A stretch of 64,000 bases of DNA from Lysinibacillus sp. FSL K6-0232 (lineage in GTDB: Bacteria > Bacillota > Bacilli > Bacillales_A > Planococcaceae). Shown here in pieces: positions 53,292 to 64,000 of the stretch (within the stretch, counting starts at the first letter, position 1; each line of letters starts with the position of its first letter). The position numbers and the translations under genes were made by a program. The DNA lies in assembly GCF_038008325.1 (NCBI RefSeq), contig NZ_JBBOYW010000001.1, positions 3,503,501 through 3,567,500 on the forward strand, given 5' to 3'. Under the pieces are notes generated by a model. It ran no database searches. It saw only the letters and a program-made list of their open reading frames with translations, and had not been told where the DNA came from.

Positions 53292-54206
53292 TCAAATACG
53301 ATCTTCCTCACGAATATCCGCAAGTGGTACAAATATTTCGATATGACGCTTTAAGTTTTCAAATGTGGCAGGTGCATCCCCGCCATATTCGCCATCTAAA
53401 TTGAGGTGTACTTCATTTTCTGTCGTGACTTTTACAACGCTGGCTTTCTTATAAATAACCCGGTCATCGTTTAAATGCTCGCCTCTTAAAGCCATAGCAG
53501 CAAGCTGAATAAACTCAGGTAAGCTGACCTTTTTCAACACAATTAATGTAAAGTAGCCATCGTTAATACTGGCATCTGGCGCAAGCTTTTCAAAGCCACC
53601 TACTGAATTTGTTAGGCCACAAAGAAACATCATGGCATCTCCATCAAACACTTCACCGTCGTACTCAATACGCATATGTGAAGCTTTAATAGATGGTATC
53701 ATTTCTACTGCTTTTAAATAATAAGCTAGCTGCCCAAGCATTGTTTTCATTTTGCTTGGCACTTCATATGTTAGCTCTGTAATTCGTCCACCAGCTGCAA
53801 TATTGATAAAATAACGTTCACCATTTAATAAACCAACGTCTACTGGTATTGTATCGCCTTGAATAATAATATCTACTGCCTCATCAATATTTCGAGGGAT
53901 ATGCACGGCACGGGCAAAATCATTTGTAGTGCCCATTGGAATTAGACCAACTTTCGGACGATTTTCAAACGGACTTACACCTGAAATAACTTCATTTAAT
54001 GTGCCATCTCCACCAACGGCGATAATCATATCAAAGCCACGCTCTACCGCTTTTTTTGCTGCAAGTGTTGCATCACCTTCACCAGTTGTTGCATGACAGG
54101 ATGTTTCATAGCCTGCTACCTCTAGTTTCGCTAACACCTCTGGGAGATGCTTCTTAAATGCTTCACGTCCAGATGTAGGATTATAAATGATTCTTGCTCG
54201 TTTCAT
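53292..54206 (-). CDS. dagK: Diacylglycerol kinase (DgkB-type)
   Basis: 304 residues from ATG 54206 (AGGAAGG upstream); a longer frame to 54245 is unsupported. The lipid-kinase fold has IYNPTSGRE at the start, the GGDGTLNEVISG nucleotide-binding loop (about residues 65-76), MGTTNDFARAV, and C-terminal NLDGEYGG. It phosphorylates diacylglycerol produced during lipoteichoic acid synthesis, returning it to phospholipid synthesis. In B. subtilis dgkB lies between gatB and rlmCD (yefA), as here, apart from the inserted cyd and secreted-protein genes. Confidence 0.9.
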   Translation of the reverse strand: MKRARIIYNPTSGREAFKKHLPEVLAKLEVAGYETSCHATTGEGDATLAAKKAVERGFDMIIAVGGDGTLNEVISGVSPFENRPKVGLIPMGTTNDFARAVHIPRNIDEAVDIIIQGDTIPVDVGLLNGERYFINIAAGGRITELTYEVPSKMKTMLGQLAYYLKAVEMIPSIKASHMRIEYDGEVFDGDAMMFLCGLTNSVGGFEKLAPDASINDGYFTLIVLKKVSLPEFIQLAAMALRGEHLNDDRVIYKKASVVKVTTENEVHLNLDGEYGGDAPATFENLKRHIEIFVPLADIREEDRI

Positions 54207-54274
54207 AACATACCTTCCTGCTTCATAAGATTCTATTTCATTCAACGAATTAGCCGTTGAAATGTTGCACTACT

Positions 54275-54835
54275 TTATTGTAATGCTGCTGTAATTTGCT
54301 TTTTAAAATCCTCATAGACAAAAGTCCAATACGATTTGTTAGCAATGTTTTCTTCACGGATTTCCGTATAAAGTGCCTTTTGTGCTTCTTCGAATGCTGG
54401 GTCTTCTTTATCTGGTAAGCTTGCTCGCTTCGTTACTACGAGCTCCTGTAATTCAGGTGCGCGTGGCCCCCATTTTCCAACAACCTCACCTGCATCATCT
54501 AACAGCAAATAGATTGGAATCGCACGGCCACCATTTGTTAAATAACGATCAATTAAATTTGTATCAGCATCACGTAAAACCGCACGCATCTCTATGCCTG
54601 CTGCCTCAGCAACACGACGAATAATTGGATTATTTAACATTGCATCGCCACACCAATCTTCCGTAATCGTTAAAATTTTTGGCTGCTTGTCCTTTAGTAA
54701 ATCAATAAAACCATCATTTGTCGGCACTTCAAAACCGTCATAAATGCGGAAGCTTTCTTCTTTTAGTGTTGTCATATTGTCCATATATTGTTGAATAGAA
54801 ATAGCTTCATTAAAATATTGTTGTTCTGTTTTCAT
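54275..54835 (-). CDS. Thioredoxin-fold protein with a single active-site Cys (WCGD)
   Basis: 186 residues. A thioredoxin-like core has ITEDWCGDAMLNNPIIRRVA, an RDADTNLIDRYLTNGGRAIPIYLLLD strand-cis-Pro region and a long C-terminal helix. The usual CxxC is CGDA, so only the first Cys is present; the protein is more likely a monothiol redox or binding protein than a disulfide reductase. The family is common in Bacilli and usually annotated as thioredoxin family protein. Upstream of dagK, same direction, 68 bp apart. No signal peptide. Confidence 0.75.
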   Translation of the reverse strand: MKTEQQYFNEAISIQQYMDNMTTLKEESFRIYDGFEVPTNDGFIDLLKDKQPKILTITEDWCGDAMLNNPIIRRVAEAAGIEMRAVLRDADTNLIDRYLTNGGRAIPIYLLLDDAGEVVGKWGPRAPELQELVVTKRASLPDKEDPAFEEAQKALYTEIREENIANKSYWTFVYEDFKKQITAALQ

Positions 54836-55056
54836 TGGCTCGTCCCCCTCTATATAATCTATTCTATATTTTGCTACGAATCCACATTTAAGACAACTGT
54901 AAAGCTCTTTTTATTTACAAAAAATATAAGTACTATTTACTTCTAATTTATAAAATATCTAAGTATTTATTTTCCGAAATAATATAAATATTTACATATT
55001 ATGTTCGATATAGTAAAGGAAGGTCCTTCTAATAAAAAATGCGAGGAGTTTTAATA

Positions 55057-55908
55057 ATGAGAAAGATTTACGCTTTTCTATTTGTTTTGTTTATCTCTTT
55101 ACCATTTTTCATCGAAGAAGCAGCTGCAGCTATAATTGATGAGGCAGAACCAAATGATACATCAGTAAATGCGCAGCTTATTGAGAGAAACAATCATGAT
55201 CCAGCTCAAATGATTAATGGGAATAATGCGAGTCAAAAAGTGTTAGTTGGCAATTTGACAAGTGCAACAGACGAGGATTGGTATCAAGTTTATTTACCAG
55301 CCAATCCAGAAACCTATTTATCTATCAATGGTCAAACAGGTCCAATCTTTAAATTTGAAATATTTGATGCTACTTTGGGGCAAATTTTTGAAGAGAACTA
55401 TAGTAAAGATCCTTCTTTTATAGGCGCCTTTCCTTACGAATTTAATGTACCCACAGCGGGGATTTACTATGTGAAAGTTTCAAGTGTTTTTGGAACAGGT
55501 GGGGATTATCGCTTTACCGTTGGCAGCCCCAATTATACGGTGGATTCCTATGAATACACAGCAACAACACCTTTAACATTAACGACGTCAATTAATACTG
55601 CTCAGGATACGTATGATCTTAGACATATCGCAGACGTCCCTAAAAAAGCTATTGTTTACCAAGTTACATTTGGTGGCACTAAGGTAAATTCTGCAACAAG
55701 TGAATATAGACGAATTAAATTAGCGGCCGATTCTTCGTGGATTAACACCTCCTCCTATTCATGGATCGCCAATATTCCTGCTGTTCAAAATAAAGCCTTT
55801 CATAGTCAGTGGAGTGTTCAATTACAAGGTAAGGTTTCAAATAGCACAAAGCCCTATAGTTTAACACCAAAATTAAGATTTTCTTATTTTTACCCAATCA
55901 TTCCATAA
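55057..55908 (+). CDS. Secreted protein with a PPC (pre-peptidase C-terminal-like) domain
   Basis: 283 residues from ATG 55057, eight bases after GAGGAG. The signal peptide (MRKIYAFLFVLFISLPF, cleavage near AAAA-II) is followed by DEAEPNDT...ATDEDWYQVYLP...GIYYVKVSS, the typical PPC beta-sandwich pattern. The last 120 residues are another beta-rich domain with no known match. No protease domain is present, so it is a carrier of a binding module rather than an enzyme. It is followed after 20 bp by another unknown gene in the same direction. Confidence 0.75.
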   Translation: MRKIYAFLFVLFISLPFFIEEAAAAIIDEAEPNDTSVNAQLIERNNHDPAQMINGNNASQKVLVGNLTSATDEDWYQVYLPANPETYLSINGQTGPIFKFEIFDATLGQIFEENYSKDPSFIGAFPYEFNVPTAGIYYVKVSSVFGTGGDYRFTVGSPNYTVDSYEYTATTPLTLTTSINTAQDTYDLRHIADVPKKAIVYQVTFGGTKVNSATSEYRRIKLAADSSWINTSSYSWIANIPAVQNKAFHSQWSVQLQGKVSNSTKPYSLTPKLRFSYFYPIIP

Positions 55909-55928
55909 TATATACGAGGTGAATTTCT

Positions 55929-56936
55929 ATGAAAATGCAACACTACTCTCTTATGCGAAGCCTTTTCAATAATGGCTCCTCTAAAACAAACATGTTATCA
56001 ACGATGAAACAATTAAGTCAATACAATCAATTATCTAAAGGGACTATGAAAAAACTGTATGAAAAATTAGATACGGTGGAAATATCACCTAGTAGTCTGC
56101 AAAAGCAGGTAGCGAGTAAGCAGGGGATTACAAGCCATCAAGCTATTCAATCACTCACCCATTTACAAGGAAAAGAAGTAAAGGAAATAAAAGCAAAGAA
56201 TAACGTGCTTGAATTTGAAGATGGTGCTTTATATCGCTTTAGTTTTAATGGCGTTTCAACGGTTATGCAAAGCTTCTACCATGGCTCTGGTTCCATTCTT
56301 GGCACTGCTTTCACCGAATTGGGCGAACGACTAGGTGTTGATACAGGAGCTATTTATTCTCAGCAGGATGTAACAAAGATCAATAAAATTGAAGACTTTT
56401 TTTCTGGCTTTACAGGGCGATCTGGCTTAATCGGTTCAAGGTATTCATATTCTGGTGAGGAAGTATTGGAGATGTTCAAGAGCGTTGGGATTGAGCCTGG
56501 TTGGTTTACGGTTAAAAGTAGTGGTCAAACTGTGAGACATTATTTAAGAGAGGATGGTCGAACTTTTTCGGAAAAACAGGTTCTGGGTAGCCGTAATACG
56601 TTTATGTCCCATAATTTATTTGATATTGGGTATAAACAAGGCGAAAAAATTACTATTGGCGACACTGATTACGAGGTGGATGAAACAGGTCATATTAATT
56701 TACCACCAGATGCAGCCGTTTTCCTCACCCATAATGTCGATCCCATGTACACAAAGCGAAAACAACTTGCCACAATTAAAGATCAATTAATAAAAACACA
56801 GGCAACTCGACCAGAGGAGCAAGTATTCTTTTCAACGCCCACCCATGATTATACATTGGATGGAAATGGAGAATTATTAGAAACCAAGAATTTAAACAGT
56901 AACCGTCAAACAGGCTGGTGGACAACAAAATTGTAA
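55929..56936 (+). CDS. Unrecognised 335-aa protein downstream of the PPC secreted protein
   Basis: 335 residues, start ATG after GAGGTGA. No signal peptide or membrane segment. The N-terminal 90 residues are Lys/Ser/Gln-rich and helical; the rest is mixed, with Gly-rich loops (FYHGSGSILGTAF, FTGRSGLIGSRYSY) and a beta-rich KITIGDTDYEVDETGHINLPPDA segment resembling a binding or processing module. Its tail is NRQTGWWTTKL. Cotranscribed with the PPC gene and ended by a strong terminator. It could be a non-classically exported protein; no function assigned. Confidence 0.6.
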   Translation: MKMQHYSLMRSLFNNGSSKTNMLSTMKQLSQYNQLSKGTMKKLYEKLDTVEISPSSLQKQVASKQGITSHQAIQSLTHLQGKEVKEIKAKNNVLEFEDGALYRFSFNGVSTVMQSFYHGSGSILGTAFTELGERLGVDTGAIYSQQDVTKINKIEDFFSGFTGRSGLIGSRYSYSGEEVLEMFKSVGIEPGWFTVKSSGQTVRHYLREDGRTFSEKQVLGSRNTFMSHNLFDIGYKQGEKITIGDTDYEVDETGHINLPPDAAVFLTHNVDPMYTKRKQLATIKDQLIKTQATRPEEQVFFSTPTHDYTLDGNGELLETKNLNSNRQTGWWTTKL

Positions 56937-56944
56937 TTTAAACC

Positions 56945-56986
56945 AAAAATGGTACCGGGCTTATTCCATCCCAGTACCATTTTTTT
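56945..56986. terminator. Terminator between the secreted-protein operon and gatB
   Basis: AAAAATGGTAC and GTACCATTTTTTT arms with a GGGC-rich loop; T-run on the + strand ends the rightward operon, and the reverse ends gatB, whose stop codon is inside the structure. Confidence 0.85.
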
Positions 56987-58412
56987 AGCGTTTAGCAATT
57001 TCTTGTTGTAATAATTTATTAACCATTGGTGGGTTAGCTTGACCTTTTGTTGCTTTCATAATTTGACCAACTAAGAAGCCAATTGCACGATCCTTACCAT
57101 TTTTAAAGTCTTCAATTGATTGTGCATTGTTATCTAGAACTTCTGTAACAATTGCTAGTAATGCACCTTCATCAGAAATTTGCACTAAGCCTTTTGCCTT
57201 CACGATTTCCTCTGCAGAGCCGCCTTTTTCTACTAATTCAGCAAATACCTTTTTAGCAATCTTTGAGGAAATTGTACCATCGGCAATTAATTTCACCATT
57301 TCAGCAAGGTTCTCTGGTGTTAGTGCTGTATCTTTTAAATCTTTTTGCTCTGCATTTAAGTAGGCAGATACATCACCCATTAACCAGTTAGCAGAAAGCT
57401 TAGCATCTGCACCATTTGTGACCATTGCCTCAAAGAAGTCAGAGATTTCTTTTGAAATTACAAGTACACCTGCATCATATGGTGTTAAGCCTAATTCCTC
57501 AACATAGCGTTTTTTACGTGCATCTGGAAGCTCTGGAATTTCAGATTTTACACGCTCTAGCCATTCGTCATCAATGGATAGGCGCACTAAGTCTGGCTCT
57601 GGGAAGTAACGATAATCGTCTGTTCCTTCTTTTACACGCATAAGAATAGTTTTTCCCGTTTTTTCATCAAAGCGACGAGTTTCTTGCTCAATCACGCCAC
57701 CTGATAATAATACATCTGCTTGGCGTAACTCCTCATGCTCTAAGCCACGACGTACAAAGTTGAAAGAGTTCAAGTTTTTCAGCTCTGTTTTTGTACCAAA
57801 TTCTTCTTGACCATAAGGACGAATTGAAATGTTCGCATCACAGCGAAGTGATCCTTCCTCCATCTTACAGTCAGATACCTCTGTATATTGGATAATGGAT
57901 TTTAATTTTTCTAAGTAAGCATATGCTTCATTTGGTGTACGAATATCTGGCTCAGAAACGATTTCAACAAGAGGTGTACCTTGACGGTTAAAGTCAACTA
58001 ATGAATGGTCACCAGCATGTGACAGCTTACCAGCATCTTCCTCCATATGAAGACGTGTAATACCAATACGCTTTGTATAGCCATCTACTTCAATATCAAT
58101 CCAGCCATTTTTACCGATTGGTTTATCGAATTGTGAAATTTGATAAGCTTTCGGATTATCTGGATAGAAGTAGTTTTTACGATCAAATTTTGTTTCTTGC
58201 TCGATTTCCATATTTAATGCAAGTGCCGCACGCATTGCGAAATCTACTACATTTTTATTAAGTACAGGTAGCACACCTGGGTAACCTAAGTCGATTACTG
58301 TTGTATTTGTATTTGGTTCAGCACCAAAATGCGCAGGTGCTGGTGAGAAGATTTTTGAGTTTGTTTTTAACTCAACATGTACTTCTAAACCAATAACTGT
58401 TTCAAAATTCAT
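56985..58412 (-). CDS. gatB: Aspartyl/glutamyl-tRNA amidotransferase subunit B
   Basis: 475 residues from ATG 58412 (GGGAGGG upstream); a longer frame to 58475 lies inside gat[18 protein letters not shown], then [18 protein letters not shown] and [13 protein letters not shown], plus the C-terminal YqeY-like tail, identify GatB. It activates Glu on misacylated tRNA-Gln (or Asp on tRNA-Asn) and, with GatA's ammonia, makes Gln-tRNA or Asn-tRNA. Last of gatCAB; starts one base after the gatA stop. Confidence 0.97.
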   Translation of the reverse strand: MNFETVIGLEVHVELKTNSKIFSPAPAHFGAEPNTNTTVIDLGYPGVLPVLNKNVVDFAMRAALALNMEIEQETKFDRKNYFYPDNPKAYQISQFDKPIGKNGWIDIEVDGYTKRIGITRLHMEEDAGKLSHAGDHSLVDFNRQGTPLVEIVSEPDIRTPNEAYAYLEKLKSIIQYTEVSDCKMEEGSLRCDANISIRPYGQEEFGTKTELKNLNSFNFVRRGLEHEELRQADVLLSGGVIEQETRRFDEKTGKTILMRVKEGTDDYRYFPEPDLVRLSIDDEWLERVKSEIPELPDARKKRYVEELGLTPYDAGVLVISKEISDFFEAMVTNGADAKLSANWLMGDVSAYLNAEQKDLKDTALTPENLAEMVKLIADGTISSKIAKKVFAELVEKGGSAEEIVKAKGLVQISDEGALLAIVTEVLDNNAQSIEDFKNGKDRAIGFLVGQIMKATKGQANPPMVNKLLQQEIAKR

Positions 58413-58413
58413 G

Positions 58414-59877
58414 TTATTTTCCCTCCCAAATTTGAGGAACTTGTTTATGGAACGCTGTTGCTTGTTCAAAAGCATGCGCTACACGGTAAATTGTTGCTTC
58501 ATCAAAATATTTACCGATAATTTGTAAGCCTAGTGGTAGACCGTTTTCAAAGCCACATGGAATTGAAATGGCAGGTACGCCCGCTAAGTTCATCGGGATT
58601 GTTAAAATATCGTTCGCATACATTGTCATCGGATCATCAACGTTTTCACCAATTTTAAATGCAGGTGTTGGCGATGTAGGTCCAATGATGACATCAAAGT
58701 CTTCAAATACTTTGTCATAATCAGCTTTAATTAACGTACGTGCTTGTTGAGCCTTTTTGTAATAAGCATCATATGTCCCTGCACTTAATGAGTAAGTACC
58801 AAGCATAATACGACGTTTTACTTCATCCCCAAAGCCTTGTGCACGTGTTTCTTTATAAAGGTCCATTAAATTAGTAACGTTTTCTGCACGGAAACCATAA
58901 CGAATACCATCGAAACGAGAAAGATTAGAAGATGCTTCAGAAGAAGAAAGGATATAGTATGCTGCAAGTGCATATTTTGAATGTGGTAGTGATACCTCTT
59001 CTACTGTTGCACCTAAGCCTTTTAGTACCTCTAATGCCTCTAGCACTGACTGACGTGCTGCTTCACCAACACCTTCACCAAGGAATTCCTTTGGCACAGC
59101 GATTCGTAAGCCTTTCACATCACCAGTAAGCGCTGCTGCATAATTTGGCACCTCTACATTTGCAGAAGTAGAATCATTTGGGTCTAAGCCTGCAATTGCT
59201 TCAAGTAAAAGGGCATTATCTTCAACATTGCGTGTAATTGGCCCGATTTGGTCTAAAGAAGATGCAAAGGCAACTAGACCAAAGCGAGATACACGACCAT
59301 ATGTAGGTTTCATCCCTACAACCCCACAGTAAGCGGCTGGTTGACGGATTGAACCACCTGTATCTGAACCAAGAGAGAATGGTACTTCGCCTGCTGCTAC
59401 TGCTGCTGCAGATGCACCGGAAGAACCCCCTGGTACGTGGTTTAAATTCCAAGGATTTTTTGTTGTTTTATAGTATGAGTTTTCATTAGAAGAGCCCATT
59501 GCAAACTCGTCCATGTTGAGCTTACCAATTGTCACCATGCCTGCTTCACGTAGCTTGTTGACAACAGTAGCATCATAAATGGGCATAAAGCCTTCAAGAA
59601 TTTTAGAGGCACAAGTTGTTTCTAAGCCTTCTGTTACAATATTGTCCTTTACACCGATTGGAAGACCGAAAAGTGGTCCGCGCTCTTCAAATGGTACTTG
59701 ATCCATTTCAGCAGCTTGTGCCGTTGCTTTTTCTTCGTTTAAAGCGAGGAATGCTTGTACATCGCCATCAAGCTTTGCAATACGCTCGTAGGCTTCTTTT
59801 GTTAAATCAGCGATTGATAAATTACCTGCTTTAATATCAGCTTGTAATTCCTTAGCTGAACGTTCAAATAACGTCAT
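58414..59877 (-). CDS. gatA: Aspartyl/glutamyl-tRNA amidotransferase subunit A
   Basis: 487 residues, amidase-signature enzyme. The Ser-cis-Ser-Lys triad is in VKDNIVTEG (Lys), [14 protein letters not shown] (cis-Ser) and [16 protein letters not shown] (nucleophile Ser). It hydrolyses glutamine and channels ammonia to GatB. Middle gene of gatC-gatA-gatB, 24 bp after gatC. Confidence 0.97.
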   Translation of the reverse strand: MTLFERSAKELQADIKAGNLSIADLTKEAYERIAKLDGDVQAFLALNEEKATAQAAEMDQVPFEERGPLFGLPIGVKDNIVTEGLETTCASKILEGFMPIYDATVVNKLREAGMVTIGKLNMDEFAMGSSNENSYYKTTKNPWNLNHVPGGSSGASAAAVAAGEVPFSLGSDTGGSIRQPAAYCGVVGMKPTYGRVSRFGLVAFASSLDQIGPITRNVEDNALLLEAIAGLDPNDSTSANVEVPNYAAALTGDVKGLRIAVPKEFLGEGVGEAARQSVLEALEVLKGLGATVEEVSLPHSKYALAAYYILSSSEASSNLSRFDGIRYGFRAENVTNLMDLYKETRAQGFGDEVKRRIMLGTYSLSAGTYDAYYKKAQQARTLIKADYDKVFEDFDVIIGPTSPTPAFKIGENVDDPMTMYANDILTIPMNLAGVPAISIPCGFENGLPLGLQIIGKYFDEATIYRVAHAFEQATAFHKQVPQIWEGK

Positions 59878-59901
59878 GAGGAATCCTCCTATGTTTTAGT
59901 A

Positions 59902-60189
59902 TTACATGATAGGTGGTACTTTTACTTGACCATCTTCTTGTTCTTTTACATTTAACATCATTACTTCGCGATCTAAACCTTTGACTGCTACATCTTCACG
60001 CATAACATTGACCAATGGTAAAACATGTGTTGTTGGTTCAACATTTGTAGTATCTAGCTCGTTTAATTGCTCTGCAAAGTCAGTAATTTTTCCAAGCTGT
60101 TCTGCAAACTTTTCTGCCTCTTCCTCTGTAATTGCAAGACGCGCTAAATTTGCTACATGCTTTACTTCTTCTTTTGTTAATTTAGCCAT
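59902..60189 (-). CDS. gatC: Aspartyl/glutamyl-tRNA amidotransferase subunit C
   Basis: 95 residues: [19 protein letters not shown], the [15 protein letters not shown] motif and MREDV, all hallmarks of GatC, which wraps around GatA and GatB. First gene of the operon, with AGGTGTGAAAAATG as the start context. Confidence 0.95.
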   Translation of the reverse strand: MAKLTKEEVKHVANLARLAITEEEAEKFAEQLGKITDFAEQLNELDTTNVEPTTHVLPLVNVMREDVAVKGLDREVMMLNVKEQEDGQVKVPPIM

Positions 60190-60269
60190 TTTTCACACCT
60201 CCAAATACTTACTCAATTCATTGTTTTTATTGATAACAATAGGGTTGAATAAAGTTAACCATGCAAATA

Positions 60270-60300
60270 ATCATAACATTTTTCCTATTAAAAATCACAA
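60270..60300 (-). promoter_or_regulatory. Candidate promoter of gatCAB
   Basis: Leftward TTGTGA (60300-60295) and TATGAT (60275-60270) separated by 19 bp, about 80 bp before gatC. The spacing is a little long, so the call is tentative. Confidence 0.35.
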
Positions 60301-60395
60301 CTTTCAGCAAAAATATAGAAACTTTCACCACTATGACAAAGTGTTATTATATTTGTTTTTCCTAAAAATATAGCCAGCACAAAGGCTGACTATTA

Positions 60396-61535
60396 TTAAT
60401 CATACACATGCACATATGGGTCCGTATCACTCGCTTTTTTAATAATTAATGCCTCAGGACCGTTGACTGAAGTAATGCTCACTTCAACATGAATATTATT
60501 AAATTGATTGATTAAACTACTTGTCAAATATTGTGTGAAGCCGATAATTTCTGCTTTACCAAAAAATTGAATAGGAATTTCGATGGTAAGCTTTTGGATT
60601 TCTTTATCGCGATAAAAGCCTGTGCCGATAACGCTCGTATAATTTGAGAAATATTTATCAACATCTTGCTTAAAGATTTTGAAGTTTCTGCTCACATCTC
60701 GATAAACATCCTGGGAATCATCTGTTGGGAATAATACATAATTTTCATCAATCGTCTCCCAGCCAGCGATGTCATTTTGACCAGCCTTCGCTACACCATA
60801 GCTAAAATAGGATCCCGGAATAATGGCATTACGTGCTTGTTGTTTAAACAAACCAACAACAATTGGAATATCCTTTAGCTCATCACGTGCACGTAATCGC
60901 GTAACAATTTCAGCCGCCATTTTTTTACCTTGTTCCACAAGCTCAGCCTCTGAAATCGGTTCCTCATAATATTCCCCATACTGCTCTTTTTGATAGTAAT
61001 AAATTGAATTTAAAGCAAGACCGATTGAAACCCCGCCTAATTTAACTTTATTATCATCTGTTTTTGTTAAATAATTTTGCTCTACAATATGTGCTAAGTA
61101 CACAGGAGCCTTTGTCGCTCGCTCTTCAGCTGTCATCGTTTCTGTTGTTGGCGGGTTTAAGCCTGTTTCTACTTGCGAGCTACGTGCTAGCCAGTCCTTC
61201 ACTGTATCTTCAGCTAAATATTGCCCTTCTTGGAAGTAATAATTTTCAGTGTCAAACTCCTTTTGCGAAAGGCGCATTAAGCCTTCTTCTACTTCCTTCA
61301 TATCATACTTTGTATAAATATTTGATACAACAAGCCCTCTACTTGCACTCTCTTTATAAGGAATCAATGTTTTGTAATAGGATTCATCAATTTGTATGCT
61401 TGGAATAATTGTTGTTTCAGCTTTTTCTTTTTCCTGTGTTTCCTGCGTAAGCTCTGTTCCCCCACCGTTAGAGGGCACACAGCCGACTAACATTGCAGCT
61501 GCTACAATTGCTGGAATGAGTCGAAAAGACTTCAT
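60396..61535 (-). CDS. camS: CamS family lipoprotein (sex-pheromone precursor-like)
   Basis: 379 residues. A lipoprotein signal peptide (MKSFRLIPAIVAAAMLVGCV, lipobox LVGC) precedes a CamS domain (YYKTLIPYKESASRGLVVSN, FDTENYYFQEGQYL and a C-terminal FTQYLTSSLINQF region). In staphylococci and enterococci the cleaved signal peptide becomes a plasmid pheromone; its function in Bacillaceae is unknown. Located between ligA and gatC, the conserved Bacillales position (YerH of B. subtilis). Confidence 0.92.
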   Translation of the reverse strand: MKSFRLIPAIVAAAMLVGCVPSNGGGTELTQETQEKEKAETTIIPSIQIDESYYKTLIPYKESASRGLVVSNIYTKYDMKEVEEGLMRLSQKEFDTENYYFQEGQYLAEDTVKDWLARSSQVETGLNPPTTETMTAEERATKAPVYLAHIVEQNYLTKTDDNKVKLGGVSIGLALNSIYYYQKEQYGEYYEEPISEAELVEQGKKMAAEIVTRLRARDELKDIPIVVGLFKQQARNAIIPGSYFSYGVAKAGQNDIAGWETIDENYVLFPTDDSQDVYRDVSRNFKIFKQDVDKYFSNYTSVIGTGFYRDKEIQKLTIEIPIQFFGKAEIIGFTQYLTSSLINQFNNIHVEVSITSVNGPEALIIKKASDTDPYVHVYD

Positions 61536-61574
61536 TATTTAATGCTCCTTTACGAATAATCAATTTTAAAGCTG

Positions 61575-64000
<2,426 letters not shown>

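Overview
The window is low-GC Firmicute DNA, most likely from the Lysinibacillus group of Bacillales. The right-hand 15 kb (about 49-64 kb) is chromosomal backbone in the order familiar from Bacillus relatives: pcrA (cut by the window edge), ligA, camS, gatC-gatA-gatB, a two-gene secreted-protein operon, a thioredoxin-like gene, dagK, a cytochrome bd operon (small membrane ORF, cydA, cydB, cydS) and rlmD. Genus is inferred from gene order and protein style; no database was searched.

The left-hand 49 kb is accessory DNA stacked against the 3' end of rlmD. From left to right: (1) 1-5.7 kb, the start of a Tn916/ICEBs1-like conjugative module (FtsK-type coupling protein cut by the edge, two DUF961/YdcP-like proteins), a 41-residue basic protein, an XRE-ImmA/IrrE regulator pair, and a C5 cytosine methyltransferase interrupted by an in-frame TGA. 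(2) 5914-6226, a 313-bp sequence that looks like the right end of a Tn7-like transposon (terminus TGTAGACA, repeated TTTAAAATAAA motifs). (3) 6.3-11.8 kb, a Gabija-like pair (GajA OLD nuclease, GajB UvrD-type helicase) followed by two unrecognised genes. (4) 12.0-18.0 kb, a complete Tn7-type transposition set, tniQ/tnsD-tnsC-tnsB-tnsA, overlapping or nearly so. A short tyrosine recombinase lies just upstream. TnsA has Asn where the catalytic Asp is expected. (5) 19-29 kb, an RES-domain protein, paired four-helix-bundle proteins, and a plasmid-style block: primase-helicase, a frameshifted DnaB-like ATPase, a possible initiator, ParM and ParR. (6) 28.9-45.1 kb, a second defence block: a Shedu-like nuclease, a full type 1 BREX operon (brxA, brxB, brxC, pglX, a HEPN-like gene, pglZ, brxL) with a small TIGR04540-like gene in front, and a PD-(D/E)XK-type gene. 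(7) 45.4-48.7 kb, a complete IS3-family element, an XRE regulator, remnants and terminators. (8) 48680-48992, a second, directly repeated copy of the transposon end whose outermost bases form the last codons and stop codon of rlmD.

A simple reading is that rlmD is the attachment site of a Tn7-like family and that two related elements, or one that grew by accretion, sit in tandem there. The last 102 bp of the two ends are identical, while the inner 211 bp differ at roughly two dozen positions. No inverted left end was found in the window. The TnsA substitution beside a recombinase gene raises the possibility of cointegrate-type transposition followed by site-specific resolution. Cargo is dominated by anti-phage systems (BREX, Gabija-like, Shedu-like, HEPN-like), together with plasmid maintenance functions.
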